The notes: generated by a model from the letters alone, not told the origin. Numbered from the stretch's first letter, positions 21,204-30,379 are shown. The stretch: 64,000 nucleotides of DNA from Candidatus Bipolaricaulota bacterium (GCA_025060415.1 JANXBT010000002.1:372001-436000), one strand, 5' to 3'. Numbers and translations: made by a program.

Positions 21204-21918
21204 GCCCGCGGGCGGCGCGCCCCTCGGGCAGGAGCGGGGGCTCGGCGGGGGCCTCCCCGGCGGCCGGGCGGGGGAGCGCGGCCACGTCCTCCCGACAGAA
21301 GTCCACGAACGGGCAGTACTTGCACTGGTCGAATTCCCAATCGGATTTGTCGGGAAGAGGCGGGAGCTCCCCCCGCACGAAGATGAGCTCGCGCAGGGCC
21401 TCGAACTCGGAAAGCACGCGCCGCACCGCCCCCCGGTCCAACTCCACCAGGAACTCCCGCAGCTCCTGGGTAGCCTTGTTCTCGGCCAGGAGGATCCCCT
21501 GGGGGATCTGAAAGTAGTGGAGGTAGAGCTGGAGCTGGAGGTAGTGGTCGCGCCGGGGCGCGATGGCCATCTGGTCGAAGTTGTAGGGGTGGACGGTCTT
21601 GATCTCCACCACGTAGTTCTTGCCGCCCAGGGAAATGATGGCGTCGGCCCGGCCGTGGAAGAGGGCGCCTTCAGGAATAGGGACCTCCGCAGCCACCACC
21701 AACCCTAGAGCGTAGAGGGCCTGGACGATGCGGCGGTGGGCGTCCTCGCCCACCGCGAGTTTCCGTGCGGTTTGGCCATCCAGGGGCGGCCGGGGAAAGC
21801 CCTTCACCGTGTAGAAGATCTGGCGCGGGCACTTCCCCACCTCGGAGACGTAAAAGTAATCGCGCTCGCGGTGGGGCTCCTCACGCTGGAAGTACTCCTC
21901 CAAAAGCTCGATGAGCAT
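21181..21918 (-). CDS. Cas4/RecB-like PD-(D/E)XK nuclease with Fe-S cysteines
   Basis: 245-residue single-domain nuclease. One cysteine near the N-terminus (VSEVGKC, C30) and three near the C-terminus (C199, C202, C208 in CKYCPFVDFC) form the four-cysteine Fe-S pattern of Cas4 and AddB. Nuclease residues are H61, D92 in GRAD, E105-x-K107 in VVEIKT, and Q129 in QLQLYLHYFQ. Cas4 trims DNA ends during CRISPR adaptation, but no CRISPR array or cas gene is seen here, so this is better read as a stand-alone Cas4-like repair nuclease. It lies 11 bp after pus10 and overlaps korA. The tail after residue 215 is Pro/Ala-rich. Confidence 0.88.
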   Translation of the reverse strand: MLIELLEEYFQREEPHRERDYFYVSEVGKCPRQIFYTVKGFPRPPLDGQTARKLAVGEDAHRRIVQALYALGLVVAAEVPIPEGALFHGRADAIISLGGKNYVVEIKTVHPYNFDQMAIAPRRDHYLQLQLYLHYFQIPQGILLAENKATQELREFLVELDRGAVRRVLSEFEALRELIFVRGELPPLPDKSDWEFDQCKYCPFVDFCREDVAALPRPAAGEAPAEPPLLPEGRAARGLGLFDEP

Positions 21919-21929
21919 CGTCAAGGAGT

Positions 21930-23177
21930 CTACTCCTCCGCTTCGGGCCCCACAACGCCCGCGTCGTCGAGGATATCCAGGACATCGAGTTCCGTGACCG
22001 TGGCCGCGGTGCCCAGGAGGGCGGCGAGGCTGGGCTCGGTGCCGCCCCGGTCGCCGGACACAAGCTCCTTCACGTAGAGGCCAGCTTCGCAGGTGATCTC
22101 GAGCTCGGCCTCGGTGGGGGAGAGGAGGCGGCCCTGGGCGGCGAGGACGCGGCGGCGCCGGACCAGGTCGGCCCGACGGTGCCGCACCCGCTCCGGCGTG
22201 CGCTGGCGGATCTCGCCCACCAGCCCTGCCACGGCCCGCTGAAAGGCCTCCTCCGCGACCGGCGCCGAAAAGGAGACCTTGGCCAGATAGCGCTTCGCGA
22301 ACTTCCCGGACTTCACCCGCTCCTCGAGCTCCGGGGTGGCGGGCCGAAGGTCCAAGAGCTCCACGGCGCCGAAGGTGCGGCGGCGCACCTCCTCGGCGAC
22401 CCAGGCCAAGTCGACGCGGCGGCGGCGGGGCCCCTCCACGGTGAGGAGGAAGGGCCGGCCCCGCCCCAGCATGCGGGCATCGGCGTCCTCTCGGCCCGCC
22501 CCGTGCAGATGGCCGCCCACCCCGCCCGTGGCCTCCAGAAACACCGGGAGAACGAGCTCCTCCACGGAGGCCGCGGCGAGCTTCCCCGTGCCCCCGCACG
22601 CCCCGCAGCCCCGCCCCCGGCAATGGGGACAGGTCCAGGCCGTCTGGGCGATCCCCCGCACGAGCTTCCGGTAGCGGCCGTAGAACACCGCGGGGTTCAC
22701 CTGAAGCTCGACCGCGTCCTTTTCCATGTCCACGAGGAACTGGACGTCGGGGCGGCCGTAGTCCACCTGGGCCGTGCGGCCCTCCCGCCGCAGGAGCTCC
22801 GCGAAGGCCTGGCCCAGGGCGCGGTTGAGGTGGCGGCGCACGGGCTCGGCCCAGGGCGAGGGGAACCGCTCGGCGAGGAACTCCTCGGTGGCCTCCAGGC
22901 GCGGGGAGAGGTGCACGCCGAAGAGGAAGGTGTGGAACTCGTAGGGGCGGGCGAGCTCCCAGGCCTTCTGGGCCCAGGCGGAGATGCGGGCGAAGGCGCC
23001 GCCGCACACCCAGCATTCCTCTGGGGGGACGGGGCCGAAGGCGAGGGCGGCGCGGAGGAGGGCGCCCCGTTCGGGGTTCGTGAGCCCCCCGGGGAGGAGG
23101 GCGAAGCGCCGGCCCAAACAGGGGTCGCAGATGGGGCCGGCCGCCAGAAGCTTTTCCGCCAGGGAAAGCGGATCCAC
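21930..23177 (-). CDS. pus10: tRNA pseudouridine synthase Pus10-type (position 54/55)
   Basis: About 415 residues, typical of archaeal Pus10, which converts U54 and U55 of tRNA to pseudouridine. The N-terminal zinc site uses C17, C20, C55 and C58 (CDPC, CWVC). A middle domain follows, then CPHCRGRGCGACGGTGK, and the catalytic motif GAGREDADARMLGRGRPF containing the active-site Asp. The C-terminal EAGLYVKELVSGDRG matches the family. The frame is open to 23258, but that would run into tRNA-Pro and its promoter, so GTG at 23177 is preferred; no strong ribosome-binding site supports it. Bacteria normally use TruB for U55; Pus10 is essentially archaeal/eukaryotic, so this is a candidate transfer or a rare bacterial branch. 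Confidence 0.92.
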   Translation of the reverse strand: MDPLSLAEKLLAAGPICDPCLGRRFALLPGGLTNPERGALLRAALAFGPVPPEECWVCGGAFARISAWAQKAWELARPYEFHTFLFGVHLSPRLEATEEFLAERFPSPWAEPVRRHLNRALGQAFAELLRREGRTAQVDYGRPDVQFLVDMEKDAVELQVNPAVFYGRYRKLVRGIAQTAWTCPHCRGRGCGACGGTGKLAAASVEELVLPVFLEATGGVGGHLHGAGREDADARMLGRGRPFLLTVEGPRRRRVDLAWVAEEVRRRTFGAVELLDLRPATPELEERVKSGKFAKRYLAKVSFSAPVAEEAFQRAVAGLVGEIRQRTPERVRHRRADLVRRRRVLAAQGRLLSPTEAELEITCEAGLYVKELVSGDRGGTEPSLAALLGTAATVTELDVLDILDDAGVVGPEAEE

Positions 23178-23192
23178 GCCGGAATTTTCCGC

Positions 23193-23221
23193 TTGGCGCG
23201 GCGTTTGGGCAAAGCTATACT
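23193..23221 (+). promoter_or_regulatory. promoter of tRNA-Pro
   Basis: TTGGCG and TATACT are separated by 17 bp, ending 9 bp before the tRNA 5' end, the expected spacing for a tRNA promoter. Confidence 0.7.
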
Positions 23222-23230
23222 CCAACGGGC

Positions 23231-23307
<77 letters not shown>

Positions 23308-23331
23308 CATCGTTCTGGGGAAGGAGCGGGA

Positions 23332-24777
23332 ATGGAAAAGCTTGTGGGCTTGGCGCTGAGCGTGCTTAGGGACCTGGGCGCGGAGTTCGGGGAAGTGCGG
23401 GTGGAGCGCAGGGTCGACGAGAGCCTCCGCACCAAGAACCTCGAGGTGGAGGTCCTCTCCCGCAGGGAGTCCGCGGGGATTGGGATCCGCGTGCTGTACA
23501 AGGGCGCGTGGGGCTTCGCCGCCACCGGCGACCTCTCCGAGGGCGGGGTGCGCCGGGCGGCGGAGCAGGCTCTGGCCATCGCCCGGGCCTCCGCAAGCCT
23601 CCTCCGGGAGCCGGTGCGGCTGGCCCCGGAGCCCGCGCACCGCGGGACCTACGTGACCCCGGTGAAGAAGGATCCCTTGGCCGTTCCCATCCAGGACAAG
23701 CTGGCCCTCCTCTTTGCGGCCGCGGAGCGGATCCTCAGGGTCCCCGGGGTCCTCATGGCCAAGGGGAGCCTGGCGGCCTGGCGCATCGAGAAGTGGTTCG
23801 GCAACACGGAAGGCAGCGAAATCCACCAGGTGATCACCAGCTGCGGGGCGGGGATCGAGGCCTACGCGGCCAAGCCCGGGGAGATGCAAAAAAGGAGCTT
23901 CCCCAACTCCTTCGGCGGGGATTTCGCCAACGCCGGCTACGAGTTCATCGAGTCCCTGGGCCTTGTGGAGAACGCCGAGCGCATCGGGGAGGAGGCCGTG
24001 GCCCTGCTTTCCGCGCCGGTCTGCCCCACCGGCGTGTTCGACGTGATCATCGATGGCTCCCAGATGGCCCTCCAGGTGCACGAGTCCCTGGGGCACCCGG
24101 CGGAGCTGGACCGGGTGCTGGGGACGGAGCTCTCCTACGCGGGCGGGAGCTTCCTCACCCTGGAGAAGCGCGGGAACTTCCGGTACGGCTCGGAGATCGT
24201 GAACATCGTGGCCGATGCCACCGCGCCCGGAGGCCTGGGCACCTTCGGCTACGACGACGAGGGCGTGGAAGCCCAGCGCGTGGATCTGGTGCGGGAGGGG
24301 GTCTTCGTGGGCTACCTCACCTCCCGGGAGACCGCGGGGAAGCTGGGCCTGCCGCGGAGCAGCGGCGCGGCCCGGGCCTCAAGCTGGGCGCGCATCCCCC
24401 TAGTGCGCATGACCAACATCAACCTCCTCCCCGGGAAAGGGCGGCTCGCCGACCTCCTTGCGGACACGGAGCACGGGATCTACTTTGAGACCAACAAATC
24501 CTGGTCCATCGACGATCGGCGCGTGAACTTCCAATTCGGCACGGAGATCGCCTGGGAGATCCGGAACGGGAAAAAGGTGCGGATGCTCAAGAACGCCCTC
24601 TATACCGGGATCACCCCGCAGTTTTGGGGGTCCTGTGTGGCCATTGCGGGGCCGGAGGAGTGGCGGCTTTGGGGGCTGCCCAACTGCGGGAAGGGCGAGC
24701 CGGGCCAGGTGATGCAGGTGGGCCACGGCGCGGCGCCCGCCAAGTTCACGAACGTCCAGGTGAGGGGGGCGGCATGA
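23332..24777 (+). CDS. tldD: TldD/PmbA-family metalloprotease, TldD type
   Basis: 481-residue protein. The zinc motif HESLGHPAELDR (HExxxH) is near residue 250, which marks the catalytic TldD rather than the TldE/PmbA partner. The C-terminal barrel includes RMTNINLLPGKG and FETNKSWSIDDRRVNFQFG. TldD/TldE process small peptides such as microcins and CcdA. A TldE gene is not adjacent here. ATG at 23332 follows GGAGCGGGA, 25 bp after tRNA-Pro. The stop overlaps the next gene by 4 bp. Confidence 0.95.
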   Translation: MEKLVGLALSVLRDLGAEFGEVRVERRVDESLRTKNLEVEVLSRRESAGIGIRVLYKGAWGFAATGDLSEGGVRRAAEQALAIARASASLLREPVRLAPEPAHRGTYVTPVKKDPLAVPIQDKLALLFAAAERILRVPGVLMAKGSLAAWRIEKWFGNTEGSEIHQVITSCGAGIEAYAAKPGEMQKRSFPNSFGGDFANAGYEFIESLGLVENAERIGEEAVALLSAPVCPTGVFDVIIDGSQMALQVHESLGHPAELDRVLGTELSYAGGSFLTLEKRGNFRYGSEIVNIVADATAPGGLGTFGYDDEGVEAQRVDLVREGVFVGYLTSRETAGKLGLPRSSGAARASSWARIPLVRMTNINLLPGKGRLADLLADTEHGIYFETNKSWSIDDRRVNFQFGTEIAWEIRNGKKVRMLKNALYTGITPQFWGSCVAIAGPEEWRLWGLPNCGKGEPGQVMQVGHGAAPAKFTNVQVRGAA

Positions 24778-25073
24778 TCCTCGTGGAGTTCTCCATCACG
24801 CCCATCGGTGCGGGCGAATCCGTATCGGAGTACGTGGCGGAGTGCCTGCGGATCGTGCGGCAAAGCGGCCTCCCCCACGAGCTCACGGCCATGGGCACGA
24901 TCCTGGAGGGCGAGTGGGACGAGGTGATGAGCGTGATCAAGGCCTGCCACATGGCCGTGCGCCGCAAATGCCGGCGGGTCTCCACCCTCATCAAGATCGA
25001 CGACCGGGAGGCCCCGCCGGGCCGGATCCGGGCCAAGGTGGAGTCCGTCCTCAAAAAGCTAGAACAGGCCTAG
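24774..25073 (+). CDS. MTH1187-family thiamine-binding protein
   Basis: 99-residue protein of the MTH1187/YkoF-like fold. MILVEFSITPIGAGESVSEYV start, middle HELTAMGTILEGEWDEVMSVI, and end VSTLIKIDDREAPP are the family's conserved blocks. Members form tetramers and bind thiamine-like ligands; cellular role is unclear. ATG overlaps the tldD stop. Its 3' end overlaps the convergent cdsA by 15 bp. Confidence 0.9.
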   Translation: MILVEFSITPIGAGESVSEYVAECLRIVRQSGLPHELTAMGTILEGEWDEVMSVIKACHMAVRRKCRRVSTLIKIDDREAPPGRIRAKVESVLKKLEQA

Positions 25074-25880
25074 GATGTAGTGGGCGAAAAAGTAGTAGAT
25101 CGGGGCGGAGGCGAGGATCCCGTCGATGCGGTCCAGGATCCCGCCGTGGCCGGGGAAGAAGCGGCCGGTGTCCTTGACCCCGGCGGCCCGCTTCACCAAG
25201 GATTCAAAGAGGTCGCCCAGCTGGGCGAAGGCGCCCACCCCAAAGCCCAGGATCAGGGCCGCCGGCCAGAACTGACCTAGATCGGCCAGGAAGCGGGGGA
25301 GGAACAAGCCCGCCGCTCCCGCAAGGAGGAGCCCCCCGGCCACCCCCTCCCAGGTCTTGGCCAGCGACACCCGGGGCAGGAGGCGGTGCCGCCCCAAAAG
25401 GCTCCCCACGAAGTAGGCCCCGCTGTCGTAGCCCCACACGATGAGGAGAAAATGGAGGACGTGCCAGAACCCGCCCCGGCGGTGGAAGAGGAGGACGAAC
25501 CCGAGCATGGCGGGGATGTAAAGGAGCCCGAAGATCCCGGCCACGGAGGCGAGGAAGCCCTCTTGGGTCCCCCGCCGGGAGAAGCTGTAGATCACGAGGA
25601 AATAGGCGAAGGCGAAGGCGAGGATGAAGGCGAATTCCCCCTCCTTGGGGAGGAGGAGGAAGAGGAAGGCGGGGATGGCGAAGAGAAAAGCCTCCTTGGG
25701 GAGGGTCACGCCCAGGCGGGCCACGAGGCCCACGTACTCCCAGCCCGCGCCCACCCCCACCCCGGAAAGGAGCAGGGCCACAAGCCAATCCTGATCGAAG
25801 CGGTCCGCAAGCCAAAAGATGGCCAGCACCGAGGGGATGGCCAAGGACGCGGTGAGAAGCCGAAGGCGTAGGTCTTTCAA
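25059..25880 (-). CDS. cdsA: phosphatidate cytidylyltransferase (CDP-diglyceride synthase)
   Basis: Makes CDP-diacylglycerol from phosphatidate and CTP, the entry to phospholipid synthesis. 273 residues with about seven to eight membrane segments. The signature is clear: SLAKTWEGVAGG near residue 172 and GDLFESLVKRAAGVKDTG...PGHGGILDRID near residues 222-253. Its start overlaps the uppS stop by 4 bp. The uppS-cdsA pair is a standard bacterial arrangement and indicates ester-linked bacterial-type phospholipids. Confidence 0.96.
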   Translation of the reverse strand: MKDLRLRLLTASLAIPSVLAIFWLADRFDQDWLVALLLSGVGVGAGWEYVGLVARLGVTLPKEAFLFAIPAFLFLLLPKEGEFAFILAFAFAYFLVIYSFSRRGTQEGFLASVAGIFGLLYIPAMLGFVLLFHRRGGFWHVLHFLLIVWGYDSGAYFVGSLLGRHRLLPRVSLAKTWEGVAGGLLLAGAAGLFLPRFLADLGQFWPAALILGFGVGAFAQLGDLFESLVKRAAGVKDTGRFFPGHGGILDRIDGILASAPIYYFFAHYILGLF

Positions 25881-26620
25881 GCCCCCACCTTTCCGAAGTT
25901 CCGGGTACGGCTTTGGAAGTCCTTCAGGGCCAAGAGGAGCTCCTCCTCCGTGAAGTCGGGCCAGAGGGTGGGGGTGAAGTAGAACTCGGTGTAGGCGGCC
26001 TCAAAGAGGAAGAAATTGGAGAGGCGCTGATGGCCCCCGGTGCGGATGAGGAGGTCCGGATCGGGGAGGGCCCCGCCGGGGAGGAGCGCCCGGAACCGCT
26101 CCAGGGTGAGCTCCTCGGGCGCGAGCTTCCCCGCCTGGGCCAGGGCCATGGCGCGGCGGGCGGCGGTGAGCACGTCCCATCGCCCCCCAAAATTCAAGGC
26201 TACCGTGAACACCAGGTTCCGCCCGCCCCGGCTCGCCTCCACCGCCGCCCGCAAGGCCTCTTGGAGGCTGGGCGGGAAGGGGGCGAGATCCCCAAGGATC
26301 CGGAGCTCCACGCCGCTTTGGCGCAGCTCCTCCAGGCGGGTGCGGGCGAACTCCTCCAGGAGGGCAAAAAGGAAATCCAACTCGCTTTTGGGCCGGTCCC
26401 AGTTCTCCGTGGAGAAGGCGAAGACCGTGAGGTAGGGGAAGAGCCTCTCTTGGGCCACGAAGCGGACGATGCGCTCCGCGGTGGCACTGCCCTGGCGGTG
26501 GCCCTCGCTGCGGGGCAGGCCCCGGGCCTTGGCCCAACGGCCGTTCCCGTCCATGATGATGGCCACGTGCTGGGGCAAGGGCTTGGCCCGCACCTCCTCA
26601 AGGAGCTGCCGCAAAGGCAC
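25877..26620 (-). CDS. uppS: undecaprenyl diphosphate synthase
   Basis: cis-Prenyltransferase building C55 undecaprenyl diphosphate, the lipid carrier for peptidoglycan. 247 residues. HVAIIMDGNGRWAKARGLPR holds catalytic D24; VFAFSTENWDRPKSELDFL and LIRTGGHQRLSNFFLF are the other conserved regions. The last one has GGHQRLSNF where most have GGExRLSNF, a Glu to His change worth noting. The GTG start at 26620 overlaps the folC 3' end by 23 bp; an internal start is possible. Confidence 0.95.
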   Translation of the reverse strand: MPLRQLLEEVRAKPLPQHVAIIMDGNGRWAKARGLPRSEGHRQGSATAERIVRFVAQERLFPYLTVFAFSTENWDRPKSELDFLFALLEEFARTRLEELRQSGVELRILGDLAPFPPSLQEALRAAVEASRGGRNLVFTVALNFGGRWDVLTAARRAMALAQAGKLAPEELTLERFRALLPGGALPDPDLLIRTGGHQRLSNFFLFEAAYTEFYFTPTLWPDFTEEELLLALKDFQSRTRNFGKVGA

Positions 26621-27758
26621 GGCGCACCTCCCTGAGGACGGGGAACGGGGCTACGACGAGCAACAGATCCTCTTCGCCCAGGCGGGAAGCGAGGCGTTGG
26701 GCGGCGCCGGGGAGCTCCGCAGGGGCCACCTCCCGGGCCCAGGCGAACGCGGGCCGCAGGGTCGCCAGCATGGCCTGGGCCAGTGTGGCCGAGGGATGAG
26801 CAAGGAGCAAGTGCCGCCGTCCCGCGAGGTACGGAAGGCGTTCCAGAGCGCGGTGCAGGGCTTGGGCCGCGGCCGCGCTGGGGGCGGCGTCGAGGATCAC
26901 CCAGGGCGCCCGGTGCACCAGCTCGAACCGGCCGGGGAGGGACACCTGGGCCAGCCCCTCCTGCACCGCCCGGCGGGACAGGCCCAGCCCGCCCAGGAGC
27001 TCGGCGCAGGCGGCCAGGGCCACGGCGAGGTTGGGGGCCTGGTACGCGCCCAAAAAGGGCGTCTCGAAGGGCCCCAAGGAGAAGGGGTCGGAGCGGGAGC
27101 GCCACACGGCCCGCTCCCAGCGCAGCTCCAGGAGCTCCACGTCCTCGGGGTCCACCAGGCTCAGGGCGGCGCCCGTGGCCCGGCACGCCTCGGCCAGGGC
27201 CACCAGGGCCTCGTCGGCGGCGGTGGTGAGGAGGGGCACGCCGGGCTGGGCCAGGCCCCGCACCTCCCACTCCGCGTTCTCGGGCGGCGCCACGTGGGTG
27301 AGGAGGGAGAGCTGGGGCCGCACGCAGTTCGTGGGGTCCCAGGGGCCACCCAGGGAGCGCTCCAGGAGCACGAGCGCCGCGCCGGCGGCGGCGAAGTGCG
27401 CCAGGGCCGCGGCGAACACGGCCTCCTGCGGGGTGGGGCGGCCCACGTCCGCGAAGCCCGCCCAGGGCCGCACCGCCCGCGCCACCAGGGCCTCGAGGCG
27501 CTCCCGGGCCACGGGCTCGCCCGCCAGCCGCGCGGCCTCCCACGGTCGCTCCGGGTCGGAGGACGTCAAGGCGCCCGCGGGCACGCCCGCCGCGCGCAGA
27601 ACGCTCTCCAGGAGGGCGATGACGGAGGTCTTCCCGTGGGCGCCGGCCACGTGGACGGCGGTCAGCCCCGCCTCCGGGTGGCCCAGGCGCTCCAGGAGGC
27701 GCCGCACCCGCGCCAGGCCGGGCAAGGCCTCCGGGGAAAGCTCCGCCCAGATGCTCAC
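26598..27758 (-). CDS. folC: folylpolyglutamate synthase / dihydrofolate synthase (Mur-ligase family)
   Basis: 386 residues, somewhat shorter than the common 420-430. ATP-dependent ligase adding glutamate to folates (and possibly to dihydropteroate). VAGAHGKTSVIALLESVL P-loop lies near residue 45, LLERSLGGPWDPTNCV corresponds to the LEVGLGGRLDATN motif but with changes, and LLTHVAPPENAEW follows. The C-terminal domain carries PGRFELVHRAPWVILDAAPS, where most enzymes have DGAHNP, so one conserved His/Asn is missing. Family is clear, specificity is less so. GTG start overlaps the valS stop (GTGA). Confidence 0.82.
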   Translation of the reverse strand: MSIWAELSPEALPGLARVRRLLERLGHPEAGLTAVHVAGAHGKTSVIALLESVLRAAGVPAGALTSSDPERPWEAARLAGEPVARERLEALVARAVRPWAGFADVGRPTPQEAVFAAALAHFAAAGAALVLLERSLGGPWDPTNCVRPQLSLLTHVAPPENAEWEVRGLAQPGVPLLTTAADEALVALAEACRATGAALSLVDPEDVELLELRWERAVWRSRSDPFSLGPFETPFLGAYQAPNLAVALAACAELLGGLGLSRRAVQEGLAQVSLPGRFELVHRAPWVILDAAPSAAAAQALHRALERLPYLAGRRHLLLAHPSATLAQAMLATLRPAFAWAREVAPAELPGAAQRLASRLGEEDLLLVVAPFPVLREVRRAFAAAP

Positions 27759-30379
27759 CGGCCCGCCTCCAGCAGGCGGAGGAGGCGCGCCTGGCGGGCC
27801 CGGAGCTCCTGGGCGCGCCGTTCCGCCTCGGCCACGACCTCCTCGGGCGCCCGCTCCCGGAAATCGCTGCGGCTCAGGCGCTCTTCCAGCGCCGAAAGCT
27901 CGGCCTCCACCTTGGCCAGGGACCGCCGGAGCCGCGCCTCCACCGCGGCCCAGTCCACGGCGCCCGGCAAGGGGAGGAAGAAGGGGAGGTCGCCGGCCAG
28001 GCCGCGGGCGGCGGCGGGCGGGGGGGTGGCCCCGGGCGCGAGCCGGGCCCGCACCCGGGCCAGCCGGGCCAGGGCCCCGCCCAGCTCCCCAAGGAGCCGC
28101 TCGGCCTGGGCCCCCCCGGTCACCACCAGCTCGAGCTCCTGCCCCGGCTCCAGCCCCAGCTCGCTGCGCAGGGCCCGGACCTCCCGCACCAGCTCCTGGA
28201 ACGCCGCGAGAACCTGCTCGGCTTCGGGATCGTGCCAGCGCGGGTCGGGCCGGGGGAAGGCGCTCCGGGAGACCTCCAGGCCCAGATGGCCGCCGATCTC
28301 CTCGGTGATGTAGGGGAGGAAGGGGTGGAGGAGGCGCACGCTGGCCTCCAGGAGGTGGCGGAGGACGAGCTGGGCCGTGCGCCGGGCCTCGGGGTCCTCC
28401 CCGTACAGGCGCACCTTGGCGAGCTCCAGGTACCAGTCGCACACCTCGCCCCACACGAAGTGGTAGAGGGTTTCCGCGGCGAGGTGGAACAGGTAGCGCT
28501 CGAGGTAATCGCGGACCGCGGCGGTCACGGCCTGGAGCCGAGAGAGGATCCAGCGGTCCTCCCAGGCCAGGGCGCGGCCCGGCAGGGCGAGGCCCGCGGG
28601 GAGGTCCGCGGTGTTCGCGAGCACGAAACGGGCCATGTTCCAGATCTTGTTCAGGAAATCGCGGGACTCCTCAAGCAGCGCGCGGGAAAACCGGGCGGAG
28701 CGGCCCTTCCCGGAGATGTGGACCATGGTGAAGCGCAGGGCGTCCGCGCCGTGGCTCTGGATGAGCTCCATGGGGTCGATCACGTTGCCCCGGGTCTTGC
28801 TCATCTTCTGGCCCCGCTCGTCCACGATGAGGGGGGTGATGAGCACCGTCCGGAACGGGACCTCGCCCAAGAAGTGCAGGCCCATCATGACCATGCGCGC
28901 CACCCAGAAGAAGAGGATGTCGAACCCGGTGATGAGGAGGTCCGTGGGGTAGAAGGTGCGCAGGTCCGGGGTGCGTTCGGGCCAGCCCATGACGGAGAAC
29001 GGCCACAGGGCCGAGGAGAACCAGGTGTCCAGGACGTCCTCGTCCTGGCGGAGCTCCACGTCCTTGCCGTAGCGCTCGCGCGCGAGCCGCCGCGCCTCCT
29101 CCTCGTCCAGGGCCACGAAGATTTCCCCCTCCGGGCCGTACCAGGCGGGGATGCGGTGCCCCCACCACAGCTGCCGGGAGATGCACCAGTCGCGGATGTT
29201 CTCCAGCCAGTCGAAGTAGACCTTGGTCCAGCGCTCCGGGACGAACCGGATTTTGCCCTCTTGCACGACGCGGAGGGCCGGCTCCGCCAGGGGCTTGGTG
29301 CGCACGAACCACTGCACGGAGAGGCGGGGCTCCACGGGGGTGCGGCAGCGCTGGCAGTGCCCCACGGCGTGCCGGTAGGGAACGACCTTCTCTAGGAGCC
29401 CTTCCGCCGCGAGGCGCGCCACCAGGGCCTCCCGGGCCCGGAACCGGTCCAGCCCGGCGAAGGGCCCGCCGTTCGCGTTGAGGGTGCCGTCCGGGTTCAG
29501 CACGTTCACCGCGGGGAGCCCCAGGCGCTGGCCGATCTGGAAGTCCACGGGATCGTGGGCCGGGGTGATCTTGAGGACGCCGGTGCCGAACTCCGGGTCC
29601 ACCTCCTCCGCGGCCACGATGGGCAGCCGCCGGCCCAGGACGGGAAGGAGGGCGGTTTTCCCGATGAGGTGCCGGTGGCGCTCGTCGCGGGGGTTCACGG
29701 CCAGGGCCGTGTCCCCCAGCATCGTCTCCGGCCGGGTGGTGGCCACCGTGACGTACCCCCCCTCCTCCAGGGGGTAGCGCACGAAGTACAGGTTCCCCTG
29801 GACCTCCTCGTGCTCGACCTCGAGGTCAGAGAGGGCCGTCTCGCAGCGCGGGCACCAGTGGATGAGGTACTCGCCCCGGTAGATCAGGCCCTCCCGGTAG
29901 AGCTGGACGAAGGCGGTGCGCACGGCGTGGGACAGCCCGGGGTCGAGGGTGAAGCGCAGGCGCGACCAGTCGCAGGAGCAGCCCAGGGCCTTGAGCTGGG
30001 CCACGATCTCGTTCCCGTACTTTTCCTTCCACTGCCACACCCGCGCCAGGAAGGCCTCCCGCCCCAGGTCCTTGCGGGTCTTCCCCTCCTTGAGGAGCTC
30101 CATTTCCACCACGGTCTGGGTGGCGATGCCCGCGTGGTCCGTTCCGGGGAACCAGCAGGCCTCGTAGCCGTCCATGCGCTTGAAGCGGATGACCACGTCC
30201 TGGAGGGTGTTGTTGAGGGCGTGGCCCATGTGGAGCCGGCCGGTGATGTTGGGGGGTGGGATCACGATGGCAAAGGGCTTCTTGCCGCTGGCGGGGTTGC
30301 ACACCCAGCCCTTGGCCTCCCAGCGGGCCAGGATCCGGGGCTCGACCTCGGTGGGGTTGTAGCGGGGCGGCAGGTCCAT
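27755..30379 (-). CDS. valS: valyl-tRNA synthetase
   Basis: 874-residue class I synthetase. HIGH motif is PNITGRLHMGHALN near residue 42, the CP1 editing domain follows, KMSKTRGNVIDP is near residue 524, and the C-terminal coiled coil (EAELSALEERLSRSDF onward) that grips tRNA-Val closes the protein. Domain order and length are complete. It starts 1 bp after the ndk stop and is followed by folC with overlapping codons, all in one operon. Confidence 0.98.
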   Translation of the reverse strand: MDLPPRYNPTEVEPRILARWEAKGWVCNPASGKKPFAIVIPPPNITGRLHMGHALNNTLQDVVIRFKRMDGYEACWFPGTDHAGIATQTVVEMELLKEGKTRKDLGREAFLARVWQWKEKYGNEIVAQLKALGCSCDWSRLRFTLDPGLSHAVRTAFVQLYREGLIYRGEYLIHWCPRCETALSDLEVEHEEVQGNLYFVRYPLEEGGYVTVATTRPETMLGDTALAVNPRDERHRHLIGKTALLPVLGRRLPIVAAEEVDPEFGTGVLKITPAHDPVDFQIGQRLGLPAVNVLNPDGTLNANGGPFAGLDRFRAREALVARLAAEGLLEKVVPYRHAVGHCQRCRTPVEPRLSVQWFVRTKPLAEPALRVVQEGKIRFVPERWTKVYFDWLENIRDWCISRQLWWGHRIPAWYGPEGEIFVALDEEEARRLARERYGKDVELRQDEDVLDTWFSSALWPFSVMGWPERTPDLRTFYPTDLLITGFDILFFWVARMVMMGLHFLGEVPFRTVLITPLIVDERGQKMSKTRGNVIDPMELIQSHGADALRFTMVHISGKGRSARFSRALLEESRDFLNKIWNMARFVLANTADLPAGLALPGRALAWEDRWILSRLQAVTAAVRDYLERYLFHLAAETLYHFVWGEVCDWYLELAKVRLYGEDPEARRTAQLVLRHLLEASVRLLHPFLPYITEEIGGHLGLEVSRSAFPRPDPRWHDPEAEQVLAAFQELVREVRALRSELGLEPGQELELVVTGGAQAERLLGELGGALARLARVRARLAPGATPPPAAARGLAGDLPFFLPLPGAVDWAAVEARLRRSLAKVEAELSALEERLSRSDFRERAPEEVVAEAERRAQELRARQARLLRLLEAGR

